A stretch of DNA of 64,000 nucleotides from Siphonodentalium dalli. Taxonomy: Eukaryota; Mollusca; Scaphopoda; Gadilida; Siphonodentaliidae. A program made the translations under genes and the position numbers. The notes under the pieces are model-generated. The model did not search any database. It worked only from the letters and a program-made list of their open reading frames with translations, and was not told where the DNA came from. Shown one piece after another: positions 60,901 to 63,940 of this stretch; positions within the stretch are counted from its first letter, which is position 1, and the number at the start of each line of letters is the position of its first letter. The stretch spans positions 42,049,835-42,113,834 of the forward strand of contig CP136066.1 in the NCBI GenBank assembly GCA_032622095.1. Reading direction: 5' to 3'.

Positions 60901-63388
60901 GCTACAAATAGGTGGCAACTTGCATAAATCCAAGATGGACGTCAAGGTCACGTGACCTATTTTATGTCCAAAGTGGGTTCATATAGGTTACTCCTGTGTA
61001 CCTTACTGTTGGACATCGTATAATTGGGTTGAATATTAGAAAGCAAACAACACACCCATTCATACCCACACAAACTGTACATATACAGGCAAATAGCCAC
61101 TAATCCAAGATGGCCGCCAATGTCGCGTGACCTTGGTGGGCGTGTCCACGGCGGCATTCGACAGGGTATACCTATGTCTATATAAATGTGAAGTTTCAAC
61201 TAATTATATTAGAAACTGCTTGAGATATAATGTATTACCCATATATACCTGAAATACATGGATATATGTACAGGATGCTTGGCACTGGGGGCTACGTCTG
61301 TGGTGGCGGGTGGCAGCAAAAGAGTTAATGCCATAAAAAATGTGAAAATACGGGATTTACATTCACCGGGATTGAGTGGAATAATCTGTGCCCCCCTCCA
61401 TCTAGATATTTTTTCCCTTGTTTTTCGTAAACTAACTACAGTAATGCCCTAAGTAATCGACCCCTTAACCACAGCAGAATTAAGGGTCACTTTTCAGGAT
61501 TTAGTCGGAAATATGGCTTGTTGCCATTCATCGGAAAGCTCTCCCTGAGAGCATTCCGATGAATGGCAACAAGCCATATTTCCGACTAAATCCTGAAAAT
61601 TTACCCATAATTCTGCTGTAGTTGGGTAACTTTTCAGGATTTAGTCGGAAATATGGCTTGTTGCCATTCATCGGAAAGCTCTCCCTGAGAGCATTCCGAT
61701 GAATGGCAACAAGCCATATTTCCGACTAAATCCTGAAAAGTTACCCATAATTCTGCTGTAGTTAAAGAGTCCATTACTTAGGGCATTACTGTACATGTAC
61801 TGGATTCACTTTTGTCAGTCTGTCCATCTGTCTGGCAATTTATCTCAGCCATCATCATGGGTAACAGGGTTTGAATGAAATTTGGTATGGAAGTTTGCCA
61901 TCCCGAGTACTGTAAAAAGAGGGGCCAATGACATTCTTACATTTTCTTTTCTAGAATTATCCTTCTTTGTTAATCTGGAAATATTGTTTATGTCCGCTCA
62001 CCTTTTAGGGGATATGGCATCTACTGGACCTGGTTGGGCCTCACCAAATAGATGCTTACAGGCAAGGCTGGTTACAGTGTGTCTGACATTTGCAGAATGA
62101 GGTCCCCAGAGGGTGAATTTAGTGATGCTATCCCACCCAGTGGGCTAGCATCACCATATTCACCCTCTGGGAACCTCATTCTGCTTTGTCCTCAACTGCT
62201 TATGGAGACCTAGTTCCCCAGTTGAAATTGGTGATGTTCACCCATTAGTCATCTTGATTATGCAACATATCTTTTGCAAATTAGGGGATATAGAAACTGA
62301 ACAGAAGGGGAAAAGTAACTAAAACAATGTTAATTGGAGACTATAGATTATAGACTAGCAGAATGAGGTCCTCAGAGGGTGAAATTGGTGATGCTAGCCT
62401 TCTATAAGGGTTAGTACATGTATAACTAAATTCACCCTCCGGGGACCCCATTCTGTAAATGTCAGGCACTCTATGTCCAGGCTTGCTTACATATACATGT
62501 TTAAAGGTACTCAATCCGATCAGAGGGTCCCCATCTCAACAGATTTTATCAAAGGTCACTTTAGTTATCAGAATCGATTAATTATCCAAAAATAATGCTA
62601 ACGACTGTGAACTATCGTATATATAATTGCCCAAAATGTGTTGTGTAGCAACATTTTATTCAATGGAATTTAGTATCGAGAGTATGTCGGTCGGCTTTTT
62701 CGGTAAACTTCTGGGACAGAAAGTATTCCCGATAATGAAAAATAATAGATGTCTAAAATCGATATCTAATAAATCTGAGCTTTGATGGGTGGATTCCTCG
62801 ACTCGAATCAAATATTTTTGACCCCCGAAGCCATTGAAAAAGTAATTGTTGGAGTTTTATCGGATTGAGTACCTTTAAATGAGTCCACTACTCCACTAGC
62901 TACATATTCTATATTTAAATTGATGTGAAGCACTCCGGTAGAGCGATCAAATAGTGGAGAATAATCTTGCTCAAAATAACCGTAGTTATTTTTACAAATA
63001 TTATATCCGAATTGACAACACAGACCATCATTCTTATATATTAATTAAATACAGTGACGCTCCATGGCGAAATCGTTTTCGTTAGTTTACCACCGATAGA
63101 TGCGTCCCGAATCGAGTAGTAAATATTTACAATTGAGCGCAGTTCAGATGATGTTTTCTATGGAGTGGTACGGTTTATTTGCTTCAAAAATTTTGGCGAC
63201 GTTAGTAGAATGTTACATTCCTCCAGTTGGCATAGCGCCTGAATACTAACACATCAGTATCACGCAGCCGAACAGGTACATAATATGTCTTTAATTATTC
63301 AGATATGAGGAAGGCGTTATCACACGATGTAGATAAGAAGTCAATTATTCCGCTACCACACCCTGTACGTCCAGAGGAGTTGGACTAA
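15918..63388 (+). CDS. NAA20: NAA20, NatB catalytic N-terminal acetyltransferase (six exons, span)
   Basis: Joining 15918-15970, 23712-23736, 26834-26924, 29087-29216, 52897-53033 and 63303-63388 gives 522 nt, 174 codons with stop and 173 residues, with GT-AG at every intron and matching phases. The protein is a GNAT-fold acetyltransferase. It begins [13 protein letters not shown], has the acetyl-CoA binding motif R82-R83-L84-G85-L86-A87, and ends in the conserved '[14 protein letters not shown]'. With NAA25 it forms NatB, which acetylates nascent proteins starting Met-Asp/Glu/Asn/Gln at the ribosome. Human NAA20 has 178 residues; the five-residue difference is in two loops (near residues 64-67 and 136-139) and the C-terminus. 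Intron 4 (23.7 kb) contains a whole P450 gene on the other strand. Identity is very secure. Confidence 0.96.
15971..16377 (+). other. NAA20 intron 1, first part; no other feature
   Basis: Short non-repetitive intron sequence before the hAT-type element at 16378. Nothing coding was recognised on the + strand. Confidence 0.5.
16378..17268. mobile_element. hAT-like non-autonomous element with 8-bp target duplication
   Basis: The element 16386-17260 (875 bp) is bounded by tagaggtgccacgatta and taatcgtggcacccct and flanked by gttcaaat on both sides (16378-16385 and 17261-17268). Subterminal regions are packed with 'aatcgatta' motifs. The 110-codon ORF inside (16499-16831) resembles no transposase I know. 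It lies in NAA20 intron 1. Confidence 0.88.
17397..18346. mobile_element. TA-flanked TIR element, about 950 bp
   Basis: The outer ends are ctctcgtgtctggaataa and its exact complement, each next to TA. Near both ends the motif 'gtgcagggtggaaa' or 'aagtgcag' recurs as subterminal repeats. A TA flank suggests a Tc1/mariner-type mechanism. The 107-codon ORF on the - strand (17559-17882) is not recognised. It lies in NAA20 intron 1. Confidence 0.8.
18347..20167 (+). other. NAA20 intron 1, no feature recognised
   Basis: AT-rich intron sequence. Several 60-80-codon ORFs exist (for example 18599-18814), but none has a recognisable domain or exon-like flanks. Confidence 0.5.
20168..20655. mobile_element. 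Foldback element, family P, copy 2
   Basis: It is a diverged relative of 1191-1570, with ends 'agtacaaaacctg' and 'caaggttttgtact'. Inner blocks with 'ctgggtaattaatt' and 'gcgatatcggctcac' are present twice in the same orientation (around 20283 and 20453), pointing to internal rearrangement. Confidence 0.65.
20656..21634 (+). other. NAA20 intron 1, no feature recognised
   Basis: Non-repetitive AT-rich sequence by eye. It contains tacatgta-type motifs near 21150 but no gene. Confidence 0.45.
21635..22091. mobile_element. Palindrome-bearing MITE family C, copy 1
   Basis: Terminal inverted repeats begin tgtgacctgccatatcaaat and its near-complement. Two 69-bp palindromes (21685-21753 and 21972-22040) are identical in kind to those in family A, but the terminal repeats differ. 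The spacer includes 'acagagccccagacaaac'. A second, left-truncated copy is at 50938-51331. Confidence 0.8.
22333..22505. mobile_element. TA-flanked foldback MITE, family M, copy 2 (short)
   Basis: It has the same outer ends as 576-794 but lacks the inner 'ttcatcggaaagctc' part of each arm, so the hairpin is about 45 bp shorter. This is a clean internal deletion derivative. Confidence 0.85.
22506..23015 (+). other. NAA20 intron 1, no gene recognised
   Basis: The segment around 22800-22940 has 'gaaatttggtatgtgagtt', resembling the motif at 52510-52650. It probably belongs to the same widespread molluscan repeat. Confidence 0.45.
23016..23405. mobile_element. TTAA-type MITE family A, copy 2
   Basis: A full-length TTAA-bounded copy with palindromes at 23046-23114 and 23194-23262. 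It ends about 300 bp before NAA20 exon 2. Confidence 0.85.
23712..23736 (+). CDS. NAA20: NAA20 exon 2 (25-nt microexon)
   Basis: After acceptor TTATTTCAG the exon reads one base completing Val18, then NLDPLTET (residues 19-26). It is followed by donor GTATCC, which is weak after the second position. The residues are invariant in NAA20 proteins I know, so the call is secure despite the length. Confidence 0.93.
23737..24439 (+). other. NAA20 intron 2, first part
   Basis: No gene recognised. The segment 23880-23945 ('aaatgctctttgtgtctacc') resembles 53925-53985, suggesting another decayed dispersed repeat. Confidence 0.4.
24440..25846. repeat. 35-bp minisatellite, 40 copies
   Basis: Forty exact-length 35-bp units run from 24440 to 25839, followed by 7 bases of a 41st. 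Each unit contains 'ctcataccctcaaactggtg' and 'aattcagctttgatt'. The units are nearly identical. Rare variants are ctcat to cacat (three units), ccctc to ccatc (two adjacent units), a ccccc form and a tatcat form. It lies inside NAA20 intron 2. There are no spacers, so it is not a CRISPR array. Confidence 0.97.
25945..26161. mobile_element. TA-flanked foldback MITE, family M, copy 3
   Basis: Full-length hairpin with ends taccgtaatgctctaatt and the complement of tacagtaatgctctaatt. It has the standard core 'tttccgatgaatggcaac'. Confidence 0.85.
26528..26776. mobile_element. TTAA-type MITE family B, copy 1
   Basis: Bounded by TTAA with terminal repeats ccctttgagtgccagg / cctggcactcaaaggg. It holds a single 69-bp palindrome (26578-26646). 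Its right part has an extra short hairpin around 'gccgatgagatcggc'. It lies just before NAA20 exon 3. Confidence 0.85.
26834..26924 (+). CDS. NAA20: NAA20 exon 3
   Basis: It encodes residues 27-56 ([17 protein letters not shown]... to ...EIMGY) plus one base of Ile57. The acceptor is TCTTTCAG and the donor a consensus GTAAGT. This part covers the substrate-side helices and first strands of the GNAT fold. Confidence 0.95.
26925..27427 (+). other. NAA20 intron 3, molluscan 'tccgtcagtctgtccatc' type repeat
   Basis: A degenerate internal repeat contains 'gtgatagcacagcttggggg' and 'gttactgtcctt', seen two to three times in about 130-bp steps. It is the same style as the segments near 49990, 52390 and 57000. 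No gene. Confidence 0.5.
27428..27644. mobile_element. TA-flanked foldback MITE, family M, copy 4
   Basis: Full-length hairpin with the 'ttgccat(a/t)catcggaaagct' core and TA at both ends. A few arm mismatches are present. Confidence 0.85.
27897..28474. repeat. Minisatellite with two unit lengths (33 bp and 23 bp)
   Basis: All units share 'ctgatatcccaagctg'. Long units add 'ttacagcatcaacccaa' and short ones add 'aacccaa'. The order read left to right is L L L S L L L S L S L S L L S S S S S, then a terminal partial unit ending in 'ttgtgggcag'. It lies in NAA20 intron 3. Antisense ORFs here are periodic artefacts. Confidence 0.92.
28551..28950. mobile_element. TTAA-type MITE family A, copy 3
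   Basis: Full-length and inverted relative to copy 1. Palindromes are at 28704-28772 and 28852-28920. The left end includes the 'aaaccggccaaaaccggcc' segment that copy 2 has lost. Confidence 0.88.
29087..29216 (+). CDS. NAA20: NAA20 exon 4 (acetyl-CoA binding motif)
   Basis: It completes Ile57 and encodes residues 58-99, with two bases of Arg100. It carries '[20 protein letters not shown]', which contains the R-x-x-G-x-A acetyl-CoA loop, and 'LEEISE'. The acceptor is TTTTTTCAG. The donor is GTGCTT, a weaker GT site. Confidence 0.96.
29217..29294 (+). other. Start of NAA20 intron 4 (23.7 kb)
   Basis: The intron runs from 29217 to 52896 and hosts the P450 gene plus most of the mobile elements of the window. 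Confidence 0.8.
29295..29450. mobile_element. 156-bp near-perfect hairpin element
   Basis: It starts cacagaacgacacgatgtg and ends in the exact complement. The arms continue almost to the centre ('gctgtcg' and 'cgacagc', loop near 'gcgcttgtgcc'). An adjacent pair ttattacacgctt / aagcgtgtaataa (29452 and 29690) may bound a second small element. Confidence 0.75.
29451..30299. other. NAA20 intron 4, no gene recognised
   Basis: Non-coding. 'ttctcccattcagttat' occurs at 29265 and 29740, flanking the hairpin region. A C run lies near 30055. Confidence 0.45.
30300..30450. mobile_element. Foldback family E, copy 1
   Basis: A 151-bp hairpin from caagccttgatatagtgag to its near-complement, with arms through 'gaatgaggtccccagagg'. 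Related copies or half-copies lie near 32394-32525, 32700-32838, 33246-33370, 57735-57790, 57948-58077, 62070-62200 and 62356-62485. Confidence 0.8.
30580..30830. repeat. Inverted and direct copies of gtcatattggactc
   Basis: The motif occurs in direct orientation at about 30591, 30609 and 30769. Its complement occurs near 30637 and 30800. Together they form nested small hairpins of unknown class. Confidence 0.6.
31013..31386 (+). repeat. Dispersed repeat family D, copy 2
   Basis: Matches 3250-3630 over its whole length, including 'taaatatttacat' and 'gagcaagattattctcc'. The left end is 'aaagacatattatgg' and the right end 'tcactttaaa'. Confidence 0.8.
31430..35070 (+). repeat. Long composite dispersed repeat F, copy 1
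   Basis: Blocks in this 3.6-kb stretch recur in the same order at 57010-59290: 'catcttctcctctg', the 'gggtcaaatagttgcga' segment, C-rich tracts, 'gcgcttgtgagattgg' and 'agccacatatcctgttta' near the end. Foldback family E units are embedded in both copies. The opening has the molluscan 'gtccgtccgtcc' motif. No coding sequence was found. It has extra internal segments compared with copy 2. Confidence 0.7.
34683..34913. mobile_element. TA-flanked foldback MITE, family M, copy 5
   Basis: Full-length, with a small extra duplication 'aactttcatcggaaagctc' at the loop. TA is present at both ends. It is inserted within long repeat F (absent from the 57-59 kb copy), so it is younger than that duplication. 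Confidence 0.85.
35139..35224. mobile_element. 86-bp TTAA-bounded mini-element
   Basis: The ends are TTAA-cacgttgattgcc and ggcactcaacgtg-TTAA. No palindrome module is present. It fits the smallest piggyBac-type MITE, but the two terminal repeats match only partly. Confidence 0.55.
35391..35790. mobile_element. TTAA-type MITE family A, copy 4, at the P450 3' end
   Basis: Palindromes are at 35421-35489 and 35569-35637. The right boundary is mutated to ctaa. It ends 29 bp from the P450 stop codon (35820-35822). Read on the - strand it supplies AATAAA at 35753-35748, the first such hexamer downstream of the P450 ORF. Confidence 0.85.
35748..35753 (-). promoter_or_regulatory. Candidate polyadenylation signal for the P450 gene, inside a MITE
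   Basis: AATAAA on the - strand, 66 nt after the stop codon. No AATAAA or ATTAAA occurs in the 29 bp of non-MITE sequence between stop and element. Use of the site is inferred. Confidence 0.45.
35820..36001 (-). CDS. P450 exon 4 (haem-binding loop, stop)
   Basis: After acceptor TTTCATTGCAG it completes Gly440 and encodes R441-N499. This contains R442, the haem-ligand Cys444, Gly446 and the C-terminal 'KPFMMRA' segment. TGA occupies 35822-35820. Confidence 0.94.
35820..43716 (-). CDS. Cytochrome P450, CYP2 clan, complete (four exons, span)
   Basis: Joining complement 43716-43371, 41118-40588, 37395-36955 and 36001-35820 gives 1500 nt, 499 residues plus stop, with GT-AG introns all in phase 1. 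The protein is a microsomal haem monooxygenase. It has an N-terminal membrane anchor (about residues 10-26), a proline hinge 'LPPGPPRLP', C-helix W125-xxx-R129, I-helix 'EAGTNTT' (306-311), K-helix E363-T-L-R366, 'PSRF' (418-421) and haem loop FSIGRRLCPG with Cys444 as the expected iron ligand. Such enzymes oxidise lipids or xenobiotics using electrons from NADPH-P450 reductase; the substrate cannot be told. Asn309 replaces the usual acidic residue next to Thr310. The gene lies wholly inside NAA20 intron 4, antisense. Confidence 0.95.
36060..36700. repeat. Degenerate molluscan repeat in P450 intron 3
   Basis: Diverged units contain 'tctagatgggagc', 'aaaaacatggc', 'tgactaaatc' and 'ggcacaccc'. 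The same unit type fills 37900-38330 and 41850-42700, so the three blocks are parts of one dispersed family. Confidence 0.6.
36955..37395 (-). CDS. P450 exon 3 (I-helix to K-helix and meander)
   Basis: It encodes residues 293-439 between acceptor CATTTCAG and donor GTAGGT. It holds the oxygen-activation I-helix with A306-G307-T308-N309-T310-T311, the E363/R366 pair, 'FHGYTIPQD' and 'PSRF'. Confidence 0.95.
38348..38610. mobile_element. TTAA-type MITE family A, copy 5, internally deleted
   Basis: Both TTAA-bounded ends are intact, but the first palindrome is broken after 'cgagtcgacctat' and the second is missing entirely. About 137 bp are lost relative to copy 4. The breakpoints fall within the palindromes, as expected of hairpin-driven deletion. 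Confidence 0.85.
39170..39569. mobile_element. TTAA-type MITE family A, copy 6
   Basis: Full-length, same orientation as copy 3. Palindromes are at 39323-39391 and 39471-39539. Confidence 0.87.
40588..41118 (-). CDS. P450 exon 2
   Basis: It completes Ala116 and encodes residues 117-292, between acceptor CTATCTTTCAG and donor GTAATT. It contains the C-helix W125-xxx-R129 that contacts a haem propionate, and the variable F-G region. Confidence 0.94.
41119..43370. other. P450 intron 1 (2.25 kb)
   Basis: About 41850-42700 is a degenerate repeat of the 'gatgggagccatcaa'/'catatggatctt' type, opening with a 'tccatccttctgtccttcc' tract. The remainder shows no gene. Confidence 0.6.
43371..43716 (-). 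CDS. P450 exon 1 (start, membrane anchor)
   Basis: It encodes residues 1-115 plus one base of Ala116. The ATG at 43716 is followed by a hydrophobic anchor '[16 protein letters not shown]' and the PPGPP hinge, the standard start of microsomal P450s. The donor is GTTTGT. Confidence 0.94.
43789..43795 (-). promoter_or_regulatory. Possible TATA box of the P450 gene
   Basis: TATAAAA on the - strand, about 73 bp upstream of the start codon and about 100 bp from the minisatellite. Position and sequence fit a core promoter, but AT-rich background makes chance matches likely. Confidence 0.3.
43893..45862. repeat. 33-bp minisatellite, about 60 units, just upstream of the P450 gene
   Basis: The consensus unit contains 'gggtggtggtgtattgttgg' then 'tgtattattaata' (33 bp). 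The first roughly 18 units are identical. After about 44480, units with ggtgttgg and rare 22-bp shortened units alternate. A block of about 500 bp at 44490-45010 recurs in the same order at 45010-45430, indicating higher-order duplication. Because 33 is a multiple of 3, long repetitive ORFs appear on both strands. They are not considered genes. Confidence 0.96.
45935..46187. mobile_element. TTAA-type MITE family B, copy 2
   Basis: Inverted relative to 26528-26776, with the same ends and one palindrome (46069-46137). The 'gccgatcttatcggc' mini-hairpin is kept near its left end. Confidence 0.85.
46188..46632 (+). other. NAA20 intron 4, no feature recognised
   Basis: AT-rich, non-coding by eye. 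Confidence 0.45.
46633..47034. mobile_element. TTAA-type MITE family A, copy 7
   Basis: Full-length. Palindromes are at 46786-46856 (with a 2-bp TA expansion in one arm) and 46936-47004 (one T mismatch). The left end lacks one 'aaaccggcc' unit. Confidence 0.87.
47125..47388 (+). pseudogene. Fragment of a LINE-type polyprotein C-terminus
   Basis: The open stretch reads '...[13 protein letters not shown]' followed by acidic residues and a '[14 protein letters not shown]' segment, then stops at 47386. An 'ETGRY...R.L...C..C...EDE.H' pattern is common at the C-terminus of invertebrate non-LTR retrotransposon proteins. No upstream RT is present. It is a short orphan fragment in NAA20 intron 4. 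Confidence 0.6.
47479..48425. mobile_element. MULE-type non-autonomous element, 9-bp target duplication
   Basis: The element 47488-48416 (929 bp) has terminal inverted repeats of about 98 bp with almost no mismatches, starting tagtccaagtcttctcg. It is flanked by tgatgttac at 47479-47487 and 48417-48425. Long terminal repeats with a 9-bp duplication are the Mutator-like signature. The interior has 'gccgaagttcttcgg'-type motifs but no ORF. It lies in NAA20 intron 4. Confidence 0.88.
48426..48911 (+). other. NAA20 intron 4, no feature recognised
   Basis: AT-rich, non-coding by eye. Confidence 0.45.
48912..49311. mobile_element. TTAA-type MITE family A, copy 8
   Basis: Full-length, same orientation as copies 1 and 4. 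Palindromes are at 48942-49010 and 49090-49158, each with one arm substitution. Confidence 0.87.
49312..49826 (+). other. NAA20 intron 4, no gene recognised
   Basis: A partly GC-rich patch lies around 49500-49560. No repeat family or ORF was recognised. Confidence 0.4.
49827..50472. repeat. Molluscan 'agctcacctgagacgaag' repeat with 169-bp tandem units
   Basis: It opens with agctcacctgagacgaagt and a 'ccgtcgtccgtccgt' tract, then has three units of 168-170 bp (marker cctgcgattatgacgtctgt at 50021, 50189 and 50359). A second copy of the opening lies at 56925-57010. This opening is a very common dispersed sequence in bivalves and other molluscs (from memory). Confidence 0.75.
50473..50522. repeat. 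Short interstitial telomere-like tract
   Basis: About 50 bp of imperfect ttaggg-type units (ggttagggttaggg, with interruptions) on the + strand, in the sense of the metazoan telomere repeat. Confidence 0.7.
50938..51331. mobile_element. Palindrome-bearing MITE family C, copy 2 (left end lost or replaced)
   Basis: Palindromes are at 50938-51006 and 51214-51282. The right end 'ggatttgatatggcgggtca' matches copy 1. On the left, 50715-50760 instead carries a family B-like start ('ctctttcagtgccaagt' then 'tttttgtatcaaccc'), so this locus is a B/C mosaic. Confidence 0.75.
51332..52383 (+). other. NAA20 intron 4, no gene recognised
   Basis: Contains a poly-A tract at about 51655-51675 and short AT-rich segments only. 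Confidence 0.45.
52384..52760. repeat. Dispersed molluscan repeat with 'tctgagtttctcag' units
   Basis: It starts with 'gtgtacccataccatagtat' (also present once at 52240-52262) and contains two diverged units around 'ccaaatttggtatctgagtt' and 'cgagttcgaatatgggttt'. It ends about 130 bp before NAA20 exon 5. Confidence 0.55.
52897..53033 (+). CDS. NAA20: NAA20 exon 5
   Basis: It completes Arg100 and encodes residues 101-145, including '[11 protein letters not shown]', '[10 protein letters not shown]' and 'EVDEDAF', with one base of Asp146. The acceptor is ACAATTGCAG and the donor a consensus GTGAGT. It covers the C-terminal half of the GNAT core. Confidence 0.96.
53034..54738 (+). other. NAA20 intron 5, first part
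   Basis: No gene recognised. 54045-54215 is the second copy of the diverged sequence at 6310-6480. A 134-codon ORF at 53410-53814 and its antisense partner have no recognisable domain. Confidence 0.5.
54739..54995. repeat. 128-bp direct duplication
   Basis: Two adjacent units starting ttttaaaactttattgg (markers taaaacttta at 54741 and 54869) are identical by eye over almost the whole unit, so the duplication is recent. Confidence 0.92.
54996..55095 (+). repeat. Probable LINE 3' tail with (aatct)n
   Basis: 'ttgtattattgccaataaat' is followed by four to five aatct units. An AATAAA next to a short pentamer tail is the usual look of a non-LTR retrotransposon 3' end. The duplicated 128-bp block just upstream may be its 3' UTR. 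Confidence 0.5.
55130..55552. mobile_element. Foldback family G, copy 1
   Basis: A large inverted repeat from ggtactcaatctgatcag to its complement. The inner arms contain 'ttttagagttatccatc' and meet near 55316. The outer ends read aaaggtactcaatc. A second, shorter copy is at 62505-62880. Confidence 0.8.
55641..56783. repeat. Segmental duplication S, copy 1
   Basis: Nearly identical to 59286-60550 over about 1.1 kb, beginning 32 bp upstream of a TTAA-ctctttcgctgcc end. It includes units of 'gaggggcgcctgcggcgc' and a truncated Helitron-like element. Copies of 'gccaaagaaatagtaattt' through 'gctcatggtgtttag' flank it on both sides (55504 and 56784). Confidence 0.88.
56455..56783 (+). mobile_element. 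Helitron-like element, copy C, 3'-truncated
   Basis: Starts TCTCATATATATTTTG after A and contains about two 122-bp-type units (diverged from copies A/B). It stops abruptly at 'cgggtggag', joined to another repeat, so the hairpin and CTAG are missing. Confidence 0.75.
56925..59290 (+). repeat. Long composite dispersed repeat F, copy 2 (with molluscan opening)
   Basis: Opens with 'agctcacctgagacgaagt' and then follows 31490-35070 in order, ending at 'gactgtcttgtt'. Several internal blocks of copy 1, and its family M insertion, are missing. No coding sequence was found. Confidence 0.7.
59286..60550. repeat. Segmental duplication S, copy 2
   Basis: Matches 55641-56783 with few substitutions. 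It has one more 'cctctataggggcgcctgcg' internal unit (around 59850-59945). The shared flank upstream of TTAA shows that it arose by duplication of DNA, not by two separate insertions. Confidence 0.88.
59330..61328. mobile_element. TTAA-bounded composite element, about 2 kb
   Basis: The left end is TTAA-ctctttcgctgcca and the right end tggcagcaaaagag-TTAA. Between them lie minisatellite-like 'gaggggcgcctgcggcgc' units, a complete Helitron-like element (60246-60805) and four 'caagatgg(c/a)cgtcaagg' type motifs. The ends resemble other TTAA elements here. No transposase ORF. Confidence 0.6.
60246..60805 (+). mobile_element. Helitron-like element, copy D, complete
   Basis: TC start after A at 60245. 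It has three 122-bp-type units, a strong hairpin agcccggacaacgtcgggct, then CTAG at 60802-60805 followed by T. The 3' end piece with the hairpin is partly duplicated (from about 60725). Confidence 0.82.
61437..61793. mobile_element. TA-flanked foldback MITE, family M, copy 6, internally duplicated
   Basis: Outer ends as in the family. The hairpin core is present twice head to tail (61488-61625 and 61626-61760), both sharing the same change 'gagcattccgatg', so the duplication followed that mutation. Confidence 0.87.
61794..62504 (+). repeat. Two foldback family E copies (62070-62200 and 62356-62485)
   Basis: Both contain 'gaatgaggtcc(c/t)cagaggg' and its complement around a short loop. The sequence between them is an inverted relative of 57830-57950. 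The leading 280 bp has 'cagtctgtccatctgtc' and no gene. Confidence 0.7.
62505..62880. mobile_element. Foldback family G, copy 2
   Basis: Ends ttaaaggtactcaatccgat and its complement. The right part shares 'ctttgatgggtgg' and 'ttcctcgactcgaatcaaat' with copy 1. The left arm is diverged. Confidence 0.75.
62934..63286 (-). repeat. Dispersed repeat family D, copy 3
   Basis: Inverted relative to copies 1 and 2. It ends about 15 bp before the acceptor of NAA20 exon 6, so it probably contains the branch-point region of intron 5. Confidence 0.8.
63303..63388 (+). CDS. NAA20: NAA20 exon 6 (C-terminus)
   Basis: It completes Asp146 and encodes 147-173, reading [20 protein letters not shown] and then VRPEELD before TAA at 63386-63388. 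The '[14 protein letters not shown]' tail is diagnostic for NAA20. The acceptor is TTATTCAG. Confidence 0.96.
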
Positions 63389-63417
63389 CACGGGCTCAGG
63401 TTCTTTACGGAGATAAC

Positions 63418-63546
63418 ATGACGTTCTATCTCAACCTACTGGTTATTGTTCTTACAACACTGATTGCTGTTGTCATCACATTTATTATACTGACGGCCAG
63501 ATCATCGAAGAAATACCACATCCATGTTCCTGACAGAGAACTATAG
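63418..63546 (+). CDS. 42-residue single-pass membrane micropeptide, candidate
   Basis: The ATG lies 29 nt after the NAA20 stop, in another frame, with A at -3. The protein starts MTFYLNLLVIVLTTL, has one uninterrupted hydrophobic segment at about residues 5-26 (Ile/Val/Leu/Thr), then a basic patch 'RSSKKYHIH' and an acidic end 'DREL'. The topology predicts a C-terminus in the cytosol by the positive-inside rule. It is not repeat-derived: the next element starts 4 bp after its stop. It could be a second cistron of the NAA20 mRNA, the last exon of another transcript, or chance. I do not recognise a family. Confidence 0.5.
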   Translation: MTFYLNLLVIVLTTLIAVVITFIILTARSSKKYHIHVPDREL

Positions 63547-63550
63547 TTTG

Positions 63551-63764
63551 TACAGAATGTCCTAAATAATCGACTATTAACCACAGCAGAATTATGGGTA
63601 ATTTTTCAGGACTTAGTCGGAAATATGGCTTGTTGCCATTTATCGGAAAACTCTCAGTGAGAGCTTTCCAATGAATGGCAAGAAGCCATATTTCCGACTA
63701 AATCCTGAAAAATACCCATAATTCTGCCGTAGTTAAGGAGTCGATTATTTAGGGCATTACTGCA
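63551..63764. mobile_element. TA-flanked foldback MITE, family M, copy 7, in the presumed NAA20 3' UTR
   Basis: Starts TA-cagaatgtcctaa and ends near 'gggcattactgca', so its right TA is mutated. Arms of about 95 bp with several mismatches would fold into one long hairpin in the transcript. Confidence 0.85.
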
Positions 63765-63934
63765 GTCCAAGTTTCCTGCTACGTAATCCAGCTTGTGATA
63801 TCGGTAATGCTAGATGTTGGTTTTTTTCACATTATATTGCCATTTTAAGTTGACGACTCAATGTGGAGTTTAGAACAAATATGTATTTTATGGAATAAGC
63901 CAGTTACTTTCACAATTTTTAATTTTTAACCCAT

Positions 63935-63940
63935 ATTAAA
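63935..63940 (+). promoter_or_regulatory. Possible NAA20 polyadenylation signal (ATTAAA)
   Basis: The first AATAAA/ATTAAA-type hexamer seen after the NAA20 stop on the + strand, about 550 nt downstream. If used, both the micropeptide ORF and the hairpin element would be in the mRNA. Confidence 0.35.
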
